A stretch of DNA of 64,000 bases from Hepsetus odoe (lineage: Eukaryota; Chordata; Actinopteri; Characiformes; Hepsetidae). The notes below the pieces were generated by a model, which was given only the letters and a program-made list of their open reading frames with translations, did no database searches and had not been told where the DNA came from. Below, piece by piece: positions 23,900 through 36,375 of the stretch. Each line of letters starts with the position of its first letter. Position 1 is the first letter of the stretch. The position numbers and the translations under genes are program-made. Location of the stretch: the NCBI GenBank assembly GCA_017165825.1, contig CM029370.1, positions 12,672,708 through 12,736,707 on the forward strand, read 5' to 3'.

Positions 23900-24675
23900 G
23901 CCTTTGCTTGATACTTTTTTGAAGCACCTTTGGCAGCAATTACAGCCTCAAGTTTTTTAAATGTGATGCTACAAGCTTGACACACCTAGTTTTGGGCAGC
24001 TTCTCCCATTCTTATTTGCAGAACCTCTCTGGATGGGAAATGTCTTGAATAGCCATTTTCAGGTCTCTTCATAGAGGTTCAATTGGGTTCAAGTCTGAGT
24101 TCAGGCTGGGCCACTCAAGGACATTAAGAGATTTGTCCCAAAGCCACTCCTTTGTTATTCTGGCTGAGTCATTAGGGTTAGTGTCCTGTTGGAAGATGAA
24201 CCTTCACCCCAGTCCGAGGTCCAGAGTGATCTGGAGCACGTTTTTATCAATTATGTTTCTGTACATTGCTGCATTCATCTTTCCCTCGACCATGAATAGT
24301 CTCCTAGTTCCTGCTGCCGAAAAACAATTCCACATCATGATGCTGCCACCACCATGCTTCACTGTAGGGATGGTATTGGCCATGAATGGGGCCTGGTTTC
24401 CTCCAGGCATAATGCTTGGCATTCAGGTTTTGTTTCATCAAAAGTTTGTTTCTAGGAGTCCTTCAAATGCCTTTTGGTAAACTCCAGACGGGGGTTTATT
24501 TTTAATAAATTTGTAGTACAATTTTTTTTACTACAAATTAAATTTTTTTTTCACTTTGTCATTATGGGGTATTGTGTGTAGAAGTCTGGGGTGGAAAAAA
24601 TAAATTAATAAATTTTGGCATAAGGCTGTAAAAGGCTGTAAAAATGTGGAAAAAGTTGTGTGAAAACTTTCCAGA
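23900..24675 (-). mobile_element. Tc1-like element with transposase remnant
   Basis: Minus-strand coding remnants include GGNQAPFMANTIPTVKHGGG, SIMMWNCFSAAGTRRL and EGKMNAAMYRNIIDKNV, then ESLAQPELRLEPN-like stretches nearer 24080. GGGSIMMW is characteristic of the region before the second catalytic aspartate. The N-terminal side ends at about 24675 with GTGAATCTGGAAAGTTTTCA, a terminal-repeat sequence. The other terminal repeat is missing, so the left side is truncated. An internal hairpin at about 24508-24541 (AAATTTGTAGTA / TACTACAAATT) is seen. Confidence 0.8.
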
Positions 24676-24777
24676 TTCACATGATCTCAGTGTGCTAGCA
24701 GGGGTATGTTCTCCCTCTATTAAAAAATTATTTAGTGATTTATTATTTTTACCTTTTAACAAATATCTTCAGACCAG

Positions 24778-24930
24778 AGGTTTCCAAACCCACTCCAGCT
24801 GCCCTGTACAGTTTCAACTATTCCATGCCCTGATCCAGCTCATTGGCTAACATTTGAATGCAAGGAATACCACTGTACAAAGCAGTGGCAGTGGCTCCCC
24901 AGGGCTAGATTTGGGAATCATTGTTTTAGA
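24778..24930. mobile_element. Degenerate hAT-type miniature element
   Basis: The left end CAGAGGTTTCCAAACCCACT and the right end, read in reverse, CAATGATTCCCAAATCTAGC are diverged inverted repeats. Flanks CTTCAGAC and TTTTAGAC fit an 8-bp duplication with two changes. No coding capacity. Confidence 0.45.
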
Positions 24931-25821
24931 CTCCTGTGGATCCATTAATAATAGTACCACCAAGAGGTTGTACAAATAAACAAAAAAATAAGGACGACCT
25001 AAAATGGGGCTGATTTACATCTAATTTAAGTGATTATAAGAGTGTAGTGAAACACCTAGAATTAATTACATATAGAATAACTTTTTATTCATTATTATTT
25101 AATGACAAGGACGGTCACACAGTTAATGCAAGTAACATAGTTGGCTAGTCACATTATTAACGATCAGCACAAGGTCCTCTACAAGGCAGAAGTACAAGAT
25201 TAACATCTAAGGTGAGATCAAAATATAAATATTACATTTAAAATGATAAACTTTAACAGTGTACATAGTCTAGTTTGAAGGTTGATTAATATGTTCATTG
25301 ACAATTTGCTAATACTGATAAATTTTTTTCTTAATTCAGAGAAAACCATGTGCTGAAAATGGCCACCCCATTTTATATTGTAATATAGAAATTTGAAGCT
25401 TATAGCTGATTAGAAGGAAGACATTTAAGGAAGATATTACTTTTTATATTTGCAGTCTTTCAGTAATGATCTCAATTTAAATCTTGTTTTATTGAAGAGA
25501 AGTACAGTTTTTGCTGTGAATTAGAGTGTGATTGTTTGGTTACTAAAGCCTTTCACTTTCATTATAAAACACTGACATGTGATCACTAATTAGCCAGAGA
25601 ACTTGTTTCATCATTTTATTGCAGTAGTTGGGAAAATGCTCTGCAGAGCTATTGATTAGAAGCTATAAGTTACTGATAGGTTGGTTTTCCATCCCACATT
25701 CTGCTCGTTGATATATTGTGTATTGTGATATATTGATATATTATATATATTTTGATTAGGTAAAGTTTTTTTTTCAAAGATAAAGAAAAATCTTTTCTAT
25801 TATTTACTCCTACTTACTACT

Positions 25822-26270
25822 ATAAAAGGACCACCTTTGGTTTCCTTAGAAAAATTCAAAAACTGTACAATAAGGGAGAACAAAATGTATCTTGTTGCAT
25901 ATATACTCTGATATCATTCATCTGGTATCATGCTACAAACTATGTAAGCAGACAGTAAAATGTTGAGATCTTAAGATGTTTGGAAACAATAATACTTTCT
26001 CATGTTTCAGCAGTGTAGTCTTTGCATGTTCTTTGTTGAATAGACTGTATGTGAATAGAGTGCTATTTCATGAGTATCATTTCACTTCACTCTTGTGTCA
26101 GCATCTCCTCTGAGTCACTCAGCCAAATGTGTTTACTGTTGGTGTGTTAAAGCAGTTAGAAGATGCTGAAAGCCACTAGGCTGCATTTACATTGTAGTTT
26201 AGTAGGAATGTGTGCTTTGCAGTCATTCAGATACTTAATCTGAGGAAAGGGCTCCAAGGACTGGACCAAA
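25822..26270. repeat. Left copy of a duplicated ~440-bp block
   Basis: The block aligns along most of its length with 28691-29125 in the same orientation. Shared anchors include GAAGGACCAC-like, GATGTTTGGAAACAATA, GTTGAATAGACTG, GAGTATCATTTCACTTCA and CTCTGAGTCACTCAGCC. No terminal repeats, tRNA head or coding frame is visible. It could be an old local duplication or an unrecognised repeat. Confidence 0.7.
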
Positions 26271-26439
26271 GATTTTAGAGTGTCTTTCAGCAACACTGAA
26301 AATTTATTGAACAGTCTGAAATCAATAGCTTACTGCAATAACCTGGATGTGGTGATTTCCCTGATTACAGTGAGGAAAACCCACCTTTATTTCTTGTCAC
26401 CATGTTATCTGATTGTGCTGGTCAATATGTATGCTGTGT

Positions 26440-26720
26440 TCCTTTATTAGAGTCCCTAATCACATCGTGCCATGTCGCCAATCAACAACTGCTTCCTTTT
26501 CTCAGTCATCTTCAAACCTGGCCTCCTGATTCAAGCTGCATGGTCACCATGATATATATGCTAAGATATGAATAAAGGAGGCAGGGGGTGGATACAGAGG
26601 ACTTCTGTTCTCATTTCCTTGCCGAATCACTAATCCCCAGCGACACGCTTGGCGAATGTCAGCTCCACACAGATTCTCGCACCCAGTCAGAAAGCCCATT
26701 TCACACACCCTTAGCATACT
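26440..26720. other. Repeat-free stretch, candidate conserved non-coding DNA
   Basis: Moderately G+C-rich unique DNA between the two duplicated blocks, with no transposon match. It contains GTCCCTAATCACATCG and CCAATCAACAACTG. No gene can be supported. Confidence 0.22.
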
Positions 26721-28690
26721 TCATTACGCATGACATGCTTGAGTGACAAAAACGGATTGCTCCGAGTCGTTTAGCCCTTCTGTCATCTCCATAACGCACA
26801 GGGAGTGGGCAAAGGAGAAAGCTGATACGACAGGAATGACACGCATTGAGAATGAACACTCATGGTATAAAGGGATAGATATGGTGGGAAACATTCTGTA
26901 CATAAAATAAAAGTCCAAAAAGAACAATTTTTGGTTCCATGAACATAGATTTCAATTACAAATAGAGAGTGAACAATATTTTTTTAAACATATTTTTAAA
27001 TAAGGGGATTTAGCAAGACCTTCCAAATATTAGAGGCCCGCAGCTGAAACTACATTTTTAGGTTGGTAGGGCCAGGACCAGACCTGAAGAATAGGTTTTG
27101 CATACATTAAAATGACAAAAAGATATTTAAAAAATAAACTGCACATTGTTTATAAATTATTCCTAAAACTGCTCCTGGAGGTACATCAGAAAAGTAATAG
27201 AATGGTCTTCAAAAGGCTGTTGAGATTGTCTACAAAGTAAAATTTAGCAGTAATAGGACACTGGATAATGAAAACAATAAAGACAGCATCTACATCGAAA
27301 AAACCTGGGTAAACGATTTATTTCCTGAATTTACCATAAAACATGTTTGTTTATGTTTCTGTTTGACCTTACAGCAAGCTGTGTGGCAAATGTTATTTTT
27401 GTTTTGATGGAATGAGATACCCCATTCTGTCTCCCCGCAGTCTTTTCTGGTAAATAAGAACCACTGCAGAGACAATCAGCACTTTCCAAATTCTCTTTGA
27501 TCTGCTTGGAGCTGTGGCTGGTGTAGGAGGGAGGCTGTTAACAGAAGGAGCTGAAGTCTTTCTGCAGTCATCCTGCCAGCTTAAATATACACTTAATCCA
27601 GTTAAATTCCCTAAACTGGCAATCTTCAGATTTCTGAATCCAGAGAGGCAATTTTGTATGGACAAGCTGTTTCAGAGAGACCCACTTTCTACAAGAAACA
27701 TTCGTCCTTAAATATTGTCAAGCTCACTATAGGGGCATCATTCAATAGAGACAGAATATACTATCCTCATATTTTTTCCTGTTAAACAAGATATTATTGA
27801 TTAGGATGCCAAAACTAAAGACAGTGGTGGTCATGGCACAGTACTCACTACAAGGCACAAGCCACATTGTGAATGAGACTATATAAAACTATGCTTGCAT
27901 CTCAATGTGTTTGAACTGCTTTACATTTTTCTACATGCCCAGAGTTTAATTATTCAATGCATGTTAGCGTCCACTCTAATGCCTCTGTCCACCTAGAGAT
28001 CTAAGGGCTAGGACTGGGCCTCTCTGCTGCAGATATATACCATTATGGTCATGCTGGCAGGTCCATCTGGTTGCTAATGATACAAAGTGACGTTACTTCA
28101 GTGCTCTTAGGAATATTAAAAGCTTTTAAAATGTCTGCGAGTAATGAATGCCGACATCAGGGGTTTTCCCAGACGTTATTCAGGTAATGAAAAAAATTAA
28201 GGAAATGTTTACTCTGTGTCACAATGGGTGGACTTGGTTTTTGATATATTACATTATGCATTCCTTGTTAGAACACCACTGGAAAGCAAGCCAAGATACA
28301 TAACTCATACGGTGGTCAGGGGAATTTCCTTAAGGGATTGTTGCAGCACCTCTGCATAAGCTGATACACTGCATCCATCAAACCGTGGCGTCTGAACGCT
28401 ATATCAAATAGTTTGACAGAGGTTTTCTCTTCAAATCCGGGAATCTGGATGAGCAAAATGGTTATATTTTTAAAACAAAGGTGCCAGAAATGGTTTATTG
28501 GAGTGATTCCACAGAACACAAGTTGTCAACCTTGTTTCAGCCAGGAACCCGTTCCAGTGTAAAAAATCAATTCGCCACCACTTTCCAAATCTTCAAATGT
28601 CACACACTTTAGACCTGTGTGTAATTATATAAAGAAATGCCTGTGGTGGTTATCTTTTTGCAAAGAGTAGAATAATAGGGTCTTTGTGTT

Positions 28691-29125
28691 GATAGCTATA
28701 GAAGGACCACATTGATTCCCTGAGGAAAATCAAAAAACATCTGCAATTTGGCTTTGGAGAATAAAATGTTACAGCTTGAAATTGGTTATTGTTGCAGAGG
28801 TATGTCTCAATGGATGTTTGGTAACAATAGATCTTTCTCATATTATACAAGTGAAGTACTTGTATGTTCTTACTGTTGAATAGACTGAGTGTTATTTCAC
28901 AAGTATCATCTCACTTCAGTCTGGTAAGTGTCAGCCTCTCTTCTGAGTCATTCAGCCTAATGTTTGCAGTTGGGGTGTTAAAACAGCTCGCGAAATGTCA
29001 AAAGCAGCAAACATGGCCTGGACTCTGCTCATTTTTAAGTACGGCAGTCGCAGACTTTGTGTTCTTGTTGTACAAATGGTCCTGCCATTTGCAACGATTG
29101 AAGAAAGGGAATGCAATGAATAAAA
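28691..29125. repeat. Right copy of the duplicated ~440-bp block
   Basis: Partner of 25822-26270. Identity is highest around 28866-28985 (TGTTGAATAGACTG, CAAGTATCATCTCACTTCA, TTCTGAGTCATTCAGCC, GGGGTGTTAAAACAG) and lower toward the edges, with several small gaps. Confidence 0.7.
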
Positions 29126-29380
29126 CTGTGCTGAACCTGAACTTTGTATTGTTAAATGTCTTTGAAATGACCATTAACAACTAATTTTTCAACTAATTTA
29201 AAGGTGGACTAATTCCATACACTCTGTCTTAAACAGACCTGTCATCATCTGTCTGTTTAAACTGGTGAATACTAGTAGGTTCACCTGTGCATTTTTCATT
29301 CACCTCTGCACATTTCATTTAATTTTATTTCTTGCAGCTGTTACAGAAAAATAAGGATGCAGTAAACATGGAGAGATTTA

Positions 29381-29619
29381 AGTGAAAGTAACTATTTGTC
29401 ATTGTGAAACACAGCACAGCACACATTGCACCACAACAAAATTCAACCTCTGCTTTTCACCCATACACACTGTACAGCAGGAGGCAGCTGTTTAAAGCAC
29501 TTAGGTAGCAGTGAGGGGAACAATACCTTGTTCAAGGGTAACTCAGGGTAACCCACTGTTCTGGGATTCAAACCTATGACCTTTCAATCCTGGTGCCAAA
29601 TCCCTAACCACTACCCCAG
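29381..29619 (-). mobile_element. tRNA-derived SINE, family A
   Basis: Minus strand: head CTGGGGTAGTGGTTAGGG, B-box-like GGTTTGAATCCCAG, body CCCTTGAACAAGG, tail TTTCACAATGACAAATAGTTACTTTCAC. All parts are present in order with moderate decay. Confidence 0.83.
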
Positions 29620-29689
29620 TATAAGTGAATTTAAGTAAATGTACTACTACATTATCAATTTTTTTTTCTCAATTAACTATGGAATTATT

Positions 29690-30085
29690 GCAAGGAGCTG
29701 CCTGGCAAGAGGAAACAAGGAAAACAAAAGAGATTTTTTTGGTTGCAGTGAGAGAGGATATGCAGTTGATTGGTGTGAAAGAGGAAGATGCAGCAGATCA
29801 GAAGAAATAGAAATGAATGATCTGCTTTGGTATATGGGGTGATGGTGGTCTAGTGGTAGGGCACTTGCCTATGGACCTATGGCTCAAGAGGTCCTAGGTT
29901 CAAATCCCACCTCTGGCACTACCACCACTGGGTCCCTGGTGGGCAAGACCCTTAACCCTGAGTTGCTCCAGGAGGACTGACCCTGTAGCTAGGACATGGA
30001 AGTTGCTCTGGATAAGAACGTCTGCTAAATGCCATAAATGTAAATGTAAACCCTAAATTGGATAGGCTGAAAGAAGAAGAAGAAT
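29690..30085 (+). mobile_element. RTE-type LINE 3' end split by a SINE
   Basis: 29690-29830 codes the last part of the family (LIGVKEEDAADQKK and a basic lead-in). The 3' terminus, GGATAGGCTGAAAGAAGAAG, appears at 30058-30080 after an inserted family C SINE. The GAAGAAGAA tail is short here. Confidence 0.75.
29836..30050 (+). mobile_element. tRNA-derived SINE, family C, inserted in an RTE copy
   Basis: Head GGTGATGGTGGTCTAGTGG, B-box-like GGTTCAAATCCCACC, core CTGGTGGGCAAGACCCTTA, tail TTGCTCTGGATAAGAACG and CTAAATGCCATAAATG. It interrupts the RTE 3' end near its final 30 bases. Confidence 0.87.
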
Positions 30086-30539
30086 GACTGTTGACTGTTA
30101 GCTTCACCATATAGTGATCTTTATAGCTTATAGTCCCTCTCTTTCTCAGAATCATTTGTTAGCCCCTTTTTGCGCTGCTGATCAATGGTCAGAAAACCAG
30201 AGGATTGCTAGTGCACTAGTAGTATGTATGTGTGGCAACTCATCCTCTTCACTAATTGGCCAAGAGTTTTATTCATCAATGAATATGAATTTGTTAGGAT
30301 GTTTTAATGTCAAGTTCTCCTGCCCTTTGAGATCTGTCACAAAAATTAGAGAATCTACTAAAATAGAGTATGTTTTCTAAAGTAGTACTTAAGTAAAGGA
30401 GCAAAATACAAAACTATTTTCCATCCCTGATTGTTTCTAACGAAGCAGTTTTCTATTTGCTATGATATTTTAATAGAATAGCTATTTATATTTCAACATA
30501 ATTTTATATGGATATGGTTTTAGGCTGCTATCCCCCCCT

Positions 30540-31130
30540 TTTCTGTATTATGTATGCTTGCAACAGAGGCAAATCTCATATTTTTTCCTGTTACACTTCT
30601 TGGCCAGAGGCATGCATTAGGTCTGCTGCCATTTCACTCTCTGTCTGTAATAGCCCTTCATTTTTCAAGCCGCACCTGAAGTTTTGCCTGCTGAAATCTC
30701 AATATAAGGAGGCATTATTCATAGTTTATGCAGAATGCAATGCAGAGGGTTTGTTGCTGTTGTTTTTCTGTAACACATTTGCATAGTCCCTCAAGATCTA
30801 GTTGGGATCTGACATGGAAGCCTCTCTGCAAGGAGCCAATCTATTTTTTAACAGGCGCAGTAATTGCAGAGTGCCAGCTTTAAAAAAATGATTTATATTA
30901 GGAAAAGCTCCAGCCACTCTCAGACACATTGCAAAGATCAGGCCTAGACAAAAACTAAAATGGGGAAATTAGAGCGTCACGCTGCAGTGCTGTGGTAATT
31001 GTGGGTTTATTTATGGCCTGCCTTTTTTTCTGTTCACTCTGTTCCACCCCTTCCCCCACTCCTCCTGTAATGCTTTATGTACATGATCAATTATTTACCA
31101 CGCAGTTTTCTCAAGCGCTACCTCCTACCA
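30540..31130. other. Repeat-free stretch, candidate conserved non-coding DNA
   Basis: Unique DNA with features often seen in vertebrate enhancers: clustered A/T cores such as GCATTATTCATAG and GGTAATTGTGGGTTTATTTA. No transposon match and no credible frame. Confidence 0.27.
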
Positions 31131-32394
31131 TGCGGACCAAAGGGCTTTTTCTGTCTGTGGGATTCTGCAGCACTGTCAGCCGCCATCCACCAACACATAC
31201 TACACAGAACCTTCTGGAAGATTCCATCGTCTATGCGTAAATGTTCTGTTTCAGTGCTAATTACGGCTCAGTACTGTGATACTATGCATGCTGACTAAAT
31301 AAACTGGTATGGACAGCATTGGGTTACATGTAATCTGCATTGCATAATTTGAACTGCATAAATTACGTTGAGAATTTTTTTTGTTTGTTTCTATAGGTCT
31401 ATGTGCCAAAGCTGTCATAATTAATTGTTAAGCCATACTGTTCTTGTATATAATGTATATAATGCATATAAATAGCCTCAGTTGTTGGCTGCACTGTATG
31501 GACTGGGAATGAAACGATACATTTTGAAATGTTGTCAATTCTAAAGTACTACACAAATTTTGATTGTATGTCATTTTAAAAGGAACTCTTAAATTTTGAG
31601 AGTCCACTGTTCCAATTTACTTTAGCTAATATTCAGCTCAGTGTCTATTAATTTTCTGTTAAATGTCTATTAAAGCAACAGAGCTTTAGATTACATTCTA
31701 TAGACCCTAGACCCTTTAAATTCAACCCTAAACCAAAACCTAGTACTAAACCTTAATCTAACCTTGCTAACCTGAGTTTCACCAGATAGCTGGTTAGCAA
31801 TTAAGATCTCTGCAGTCAATAGTGTCATTTAGTGTAATTGATTAATTAATTCTTGGCTATTGTAAGAGACTGACTTCGAATTTTTTTTTTTTAATCACTG
31901 CTAAGTGATTTTTCTAATTGATAAATGTTCTTGGAGGTGAGGACATATTTTTTTTGCTTATACAGCAATGTTATGTGATGTATTAAATAAATATATTGTA
32001 AAAAATAATGTTGGAGGTCCCAGTATATATATGCACAGAATGACTGTAAATAATAGACATTTTGTTTGATTAAATCAAAATCAGATGAAGTTTGCAAATA
32101 AATCTATCAGGAGAACAGCATTGAATTATAATACTACATACCGTAATCTGGCTGGATACTGTGAGAAGTTAACAACAGCTGCAAAAGAATCAAGCATCCC
32201 AGTCATAGTGGTAGGCTGTATATCTTGACGGCAGAATAAAAAATAACAGAAAAACAATATCCCTGAAACAGCATTGGAGGAAGCACTTGAAGCTAAAAAG
32301 CAGGCACAGCCAAAATGATTTTCAAAAGGAAAGAAAAGAAAAGGTCAAATACAACCGTCAAAGGAAAAAAGGCAGATATAAAAAAGAGAAAATC

Positions 32395-32545
32395 CTGTTC
32401 ATAGTATGAAGATGAGTGCCTGTACCATGTCTGTATAGAGCACTTCTTAAACAGCCTTTCAAAAATGATTTGTCTCTGATATGCAAACAGTGGGATCATG
32501 AAGAGGGTACAGCAAAACCAGACAATATACTGTCTGCTGCAGAAT
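32395..32545 (+). mobile_element. Possible pogo/Tigger-like transposase relic
   Basis: With a frame change, the + strand gives YYEDECLYH and further on ICKQWDHEEGTAKPDN. The pattern resembles the Cys/His-rich tail (CLYC...W.H..C) of pogo-type transposases. Too short to be sure. Confidence 0.25.
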
Positions 32546-32548
32546 TTA

Positions 32549-32796
32549 AGTGAAAGTGAAATGAAAGTGACAACTTGTCATTGTGAAACACAGCGAACCA
32601 CAACAAAATACAACCTCTGCATTTAACCCACACACCGTGCAGCAGGGGTCAGCTATTGAAAGCACCCAGGGAGCAACGATGGGGACAATACCTTGCTCAA
32701 GGGTACCTCAGGGCAATCTACTGGTCTGGGATTTGAATCCACCAGCCTTCCAATTCTGGGGCCTAATCCCTAACAATTAGGGCCACTGCTGCCCCT
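32549..32796 (-). mobile_element. tRNA-derived SINE, family A
   Basis: Minus strand: GGGGCAGCAGTGGCCC head, GGATTCAAATCCCAG, AGATTGCCCTGAGGTACC, CTTGAGCAAGG and tail TTTCACAATGACAAGTTGTCAC with ACTTTCA. CTGCAGAATT at 32538 and CTGCAAATT at 32797 resemble a target-site duplication. Confidence 0.85.
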
Positions 32797-33306
32797 ACTG
32801 CAAATTGGAACAGCAAGGGCAATTCATGTGTTTTTGCTATGCACTGAAGACATTTTGGTTTGACATTAAAGAAATTAAATAAATGAAAGATCAGAATTTC
32901 AGCTTTTTTTTCCCTTGTATTGCATTTTGATAAACTAAAATATATACGGAACATCGCACTTTTGCACATTGCCCATCAAATTTTTAAGCAAAATATTGGA
33001 ACAGAAAGTTTTAAAGTAAATTCAAGTGAATTACACTTTGCAGTCAAACTGCATCAGTGATCCACTGATATCATTAAAAAATTGCTGGTTTCTTTACTGC
33101 TGATGGTTTTCCTGATTATTATCATAGTTGTTTGTTTTGAGGGATTTCTCTCTTAAGTCTCCTCTTCAAATGCAGGAAATGCCTGCCTTTTTTGACTTGG
33201 CCGGTGTTTCCACTGATTCCCCAGCTGATGTCTGTTGTTAACTTGGCAGTGTGTTTTTCATCATTGCTGTGCTTTATGTTAAAGTACCTCCTGATTAGTT
33301 TGGATG

Positions 33307-33605
33307 CATTCATTCATTCATTATCTCAACTCCTCATTTGGAGAAGGGTTACAGGTGGTGCTGGTCCCTTTCATAGTGCACACAGTGTGGAAAGTGAAGA
33401 AAAAGCTCTTAAAAGTTCACTAGTCTATTGCAGGTCTGACACACTGCTGTGGCAAAAAAAACCTCCATCACACATACACACATTTAGCATCTTTCACCCA
33501 CCTGACTTGCAAGCCTTTGGATGGTGGAAAGAAACCAGAGCAGCTGGAGAAAATCCACACAGACATGCAAACTCCACACAGAAAGATTTAGTGTCTGTTG
33601 CTCAG
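33307..33605 (+). repeat. Common teleost interspersed repeat, decayed copy
   Basis: Starts CATTCATTCATTCATTATCT and keeps GAGAAGGGTTACAGGTGG, CACATACACACATTTAGC, CACCTGACTTGCAAGCC, GGTGGAAAGAAACCAGAG and GACATGCAAACTCCACAC in order. It is the same family as 8125-8340. It accounts for most of a long open frame at 33192-33773. Confidence 0.65.
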
Positions 33606-33976
33606 TACACCAGCAGCTCAGTACACTTTGTTTTCTTTCTTTACATAATTGTAGTACTGTCTGTGCCCAATGTTTTTAACATTTTCCATTTTTTTGTAGT
33701 TTTGTTACCACTTTTCTGCAATTACATTTCTGAATATAAAACAGTTCAGTCAGTTCAAGGATTATGTTACTGATTTAGTCACTGTATTTAGTGGAAGATA
33801 CATTCCTTTGATTTACCGACAAATATTGTTCTGGCCCTGAACAAAAAGACTTATCACTTTGTTTAGGATCAGTTATAAAATAAAACTGGGCTTCAGTGCT
33901 TTGCTACCAAGTTCTTTAATGTCATCTAGTAAACACAAGCTGGTCTGCTGTGAAAGCCAGACAATTTGGAAGAGAT

Positions 33977-33977
<1 letters not shown>

Positions 33978-34052
<75 letters not shown>
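33978..34052. repeat. (GA)n microsatellite
   Basis: About 37 uninterrupted GA units. Frames across it code Arg-Glu or Ser-Leu repeats and are not genes. Confidence 0.97.
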
Positions 34053-34054
<2 letters not shown>

Positions 34055-34089
34055 GACACAGAAGTTGTGATGGTGAACGCACTTGACAG

Positions 34090-34640
34090 TGATGTATGAG
34101 CTGGCCCAATATGAAAACACAGTTTATAAAGCCTATGGGTGAATGGGGCGATATTTCAATGTGTAATCGTGGCCTGTCACAGGGCTTCACTGTTGCATGC
34201 GCACATCTGTCTCGTTCTCCTCCAACTACTTTGGCCAGACATGTTCTTTGGCTTTACAGATATATGCATAGAGATTGCAGCGATGCATGAATTTTCACCT
34301 GATGCAGGCAATGTACTGTTATTTTTCACATGTTGGAATGTGCTATTTCTTGGTGAACACTCAAGGCTATTGCTGTTTCCCTCAGAACACCGTGTACTTA
34401 ACTATTTCTTCTTGTTTGCTTGTTGGAATCGAATCAAATACACTGTATGTTTGATTGCTCAACATCAGCACAAGCGGCATTAGTTTGTCAAAGGATTTCA
34501 CTAGGGTTTTTCATCCTAATCTCCATATTGAGCCTATGGTGCAACACCATGACCAATATCCTTCAGACATTTGAAAAGGATCAGAAATCTACAGACTCAC
34601 AACAAACCTAAGATGGGAGCCAATGGGCAGAGCAGAAGTC
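34090..34640. other. Repeat-free stretch, candidate conserved non-coding DNA
   Basis: Balanced unique DNA right of the (GA)n run, including CATGCGCACATCTG and GATGCATGAATTTTC. No repeat family match. Reading frames here are short and lack splice support. Confidence 0.22.
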
Positions 34641-34710
34641 ATCGGCTTTCTGTTTCTTTTTAATCAAACTGTCACCATATGCTTCAAATTTTGAAAGTTC
34701 AATTTTGAAA

Positions 34711-34820
34711 CATCACCAGCGCTACCACTATTGGGTTCCTGAGCAAGACCCTTAACCTCAAGTTGTTGCAGGTGGACTGTCCTGGTAGACAGGAAATGAA
34801 AGTTGCTCTGGATAAAACAG
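34711..34820 (+). mobile_element. SINE family C, 5'-truncated
   Basis: Only the core and tail remain: CTACCACTATTGGGTTCC, GAGCAAGACCCTTAACC, AGTTGCTCTGGATAAAACAG. The head and the terminal AAATGTAAATG are lost. Confidence 0.7.
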
Positions 34821-34825
34821 ACAGG

Positions 34826-36375
34826 TGCATCTCTAGACTAGTTTCAGGAGGTACATGAGTTTGCTCATGTAGGTTGTGAGATTGTGACAGTATGCCGGCT
34901 AAAAGCTAATTAAGATAAACATAGGGTCCTACCAGAACACTTCTTTTGTAGTGTGATATAGCAAACATATTATGGTCAGTCAAGTAAGCGGGTTACCTAA
35001 TTGCTATTTAGCTAATTTTAGGACTACCTGAGGTTATAAAAAAGTGGACCTAATTACAGACTCAAATGGTTATCCGTCAGTGAATAAATATGTTTACTCT
35101 TTTTAACTTATAAGATCTTTTAGTTATTCTGTCTTTTTTAATTATGCAGTGCCAACCAGAGGAGGATGTTAAAATTGAGATTAATCCTGACTGTAAAATG
35201 CACCTCTAATTTTCTATACTCTTTTCTGATATGTTTATAACTAATTGCTACAGATTCTGACATCCATGGCAGAAAATAAATATTTGGTTGAGAAACAATG
35301 GAGTAAGCATCTCCATTTAATGTTCTCAGTTTAATGGTGACATATTATTTAGGAAAAGTCCAGCTTCATGTTCCAGGTGAACAAGCATTACTGAGTCTCT
35401 TTCAAACCAGTGCTGAATCTAGTAAGAAAGGGATTCCTTCAAAGGGCATCCCCTGCACTTCCGATGCTGCCTCGTGATATAACATGACAGGGCTTGCTCT
35501 TTTAGAGACACCAAGATGGCTTTCACCTTTCCTTGTCATTTCATAAGCATGGCCCCTTTAAAAAATACATGACACAATACACCTCACCAAACCTAAGTCA
35601 GTAAATCCCTGCCATGTGCTTTAAAATGTTTCCCCAACACTTCATGCCAAAAAGACAAACATCCCAATTCAGAGACAAAGCTCCTACTTCAATGTGTTTC
35701 CACCCTTAAAGTAGATGTGTGAAAATAGCTTTTCATCAGTTACAGGTGCTTGAAAAAAAGAGGTATCTACACTGTCTGGAAGGCCAAAAGTAAATGGCAC
35801 ATTTGACACAATGACACATTAGAAAATAAGTAGCACATAAAAAAAATGCTAGAAAGAAATGCCTCCTGATTCGTTTGGCCCTTGCTAGGCAAAATGAACA
35901 TGCTTCTTTAACATGACTGGTCACATAAACTCCAATCAAAAGCTTCAGATTCCATGTTTGTAACAGGTGAGGAGAATGTTTTAAATCCAGTAAGTGAGCT
36001 CTTGTTGAAACTAATCATGTTCAAGTGGGACAGAGTGGGTGGATGGTGGATTTCCTAACAGGATTCTCATATTGTTTGCTATAATTTGCTGTCAGTAATT
36101 AGCTCTGAGTCTATATACCTGGCTTGGTATTTCCCAGGCTACTGTATGTATTTTGAATAGTCTTGTTGTTTTGACCTTTCAGCTATCACTAAATGTCACT
36201 TTGCTTTCTCTGCTTCTTCCATTATTATATTTTTTACTTTCATATTTTTCAAGGGATTAGTTGCTCTGCTCTGCTAGAATGCTCTGCTGATTGTATGTGT
36301 GAACAGGCTACCTGTTATAGTTATAGTATTTTGTTGCAAATCTCTAGTTTTTTGTGCTTAATGCTGACAAGTCAA
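34826..36375. other. Unassigned DNA
   Basis: Unique sequence with no repeat family match and no supported gene; 35390-35700 is the most balanced part. Confidence 0.45.

Noticed and set aside
24133..24480. 115-codon + strand frame
   Set aside because: It is antisense to a Tc1-like transposase remnant.
33192..33773. Longest open frame of the window (193 codons, + strand)
   Set aside because: Most of it crosses a dispersed fish repeat at 33307-33605; it has no family likeness and no splice context.
33859..34190. Open frames with Arg-Glu or Ser-Leu repeats
   Set aside because: They are translations of the (GA)n microsatellite.
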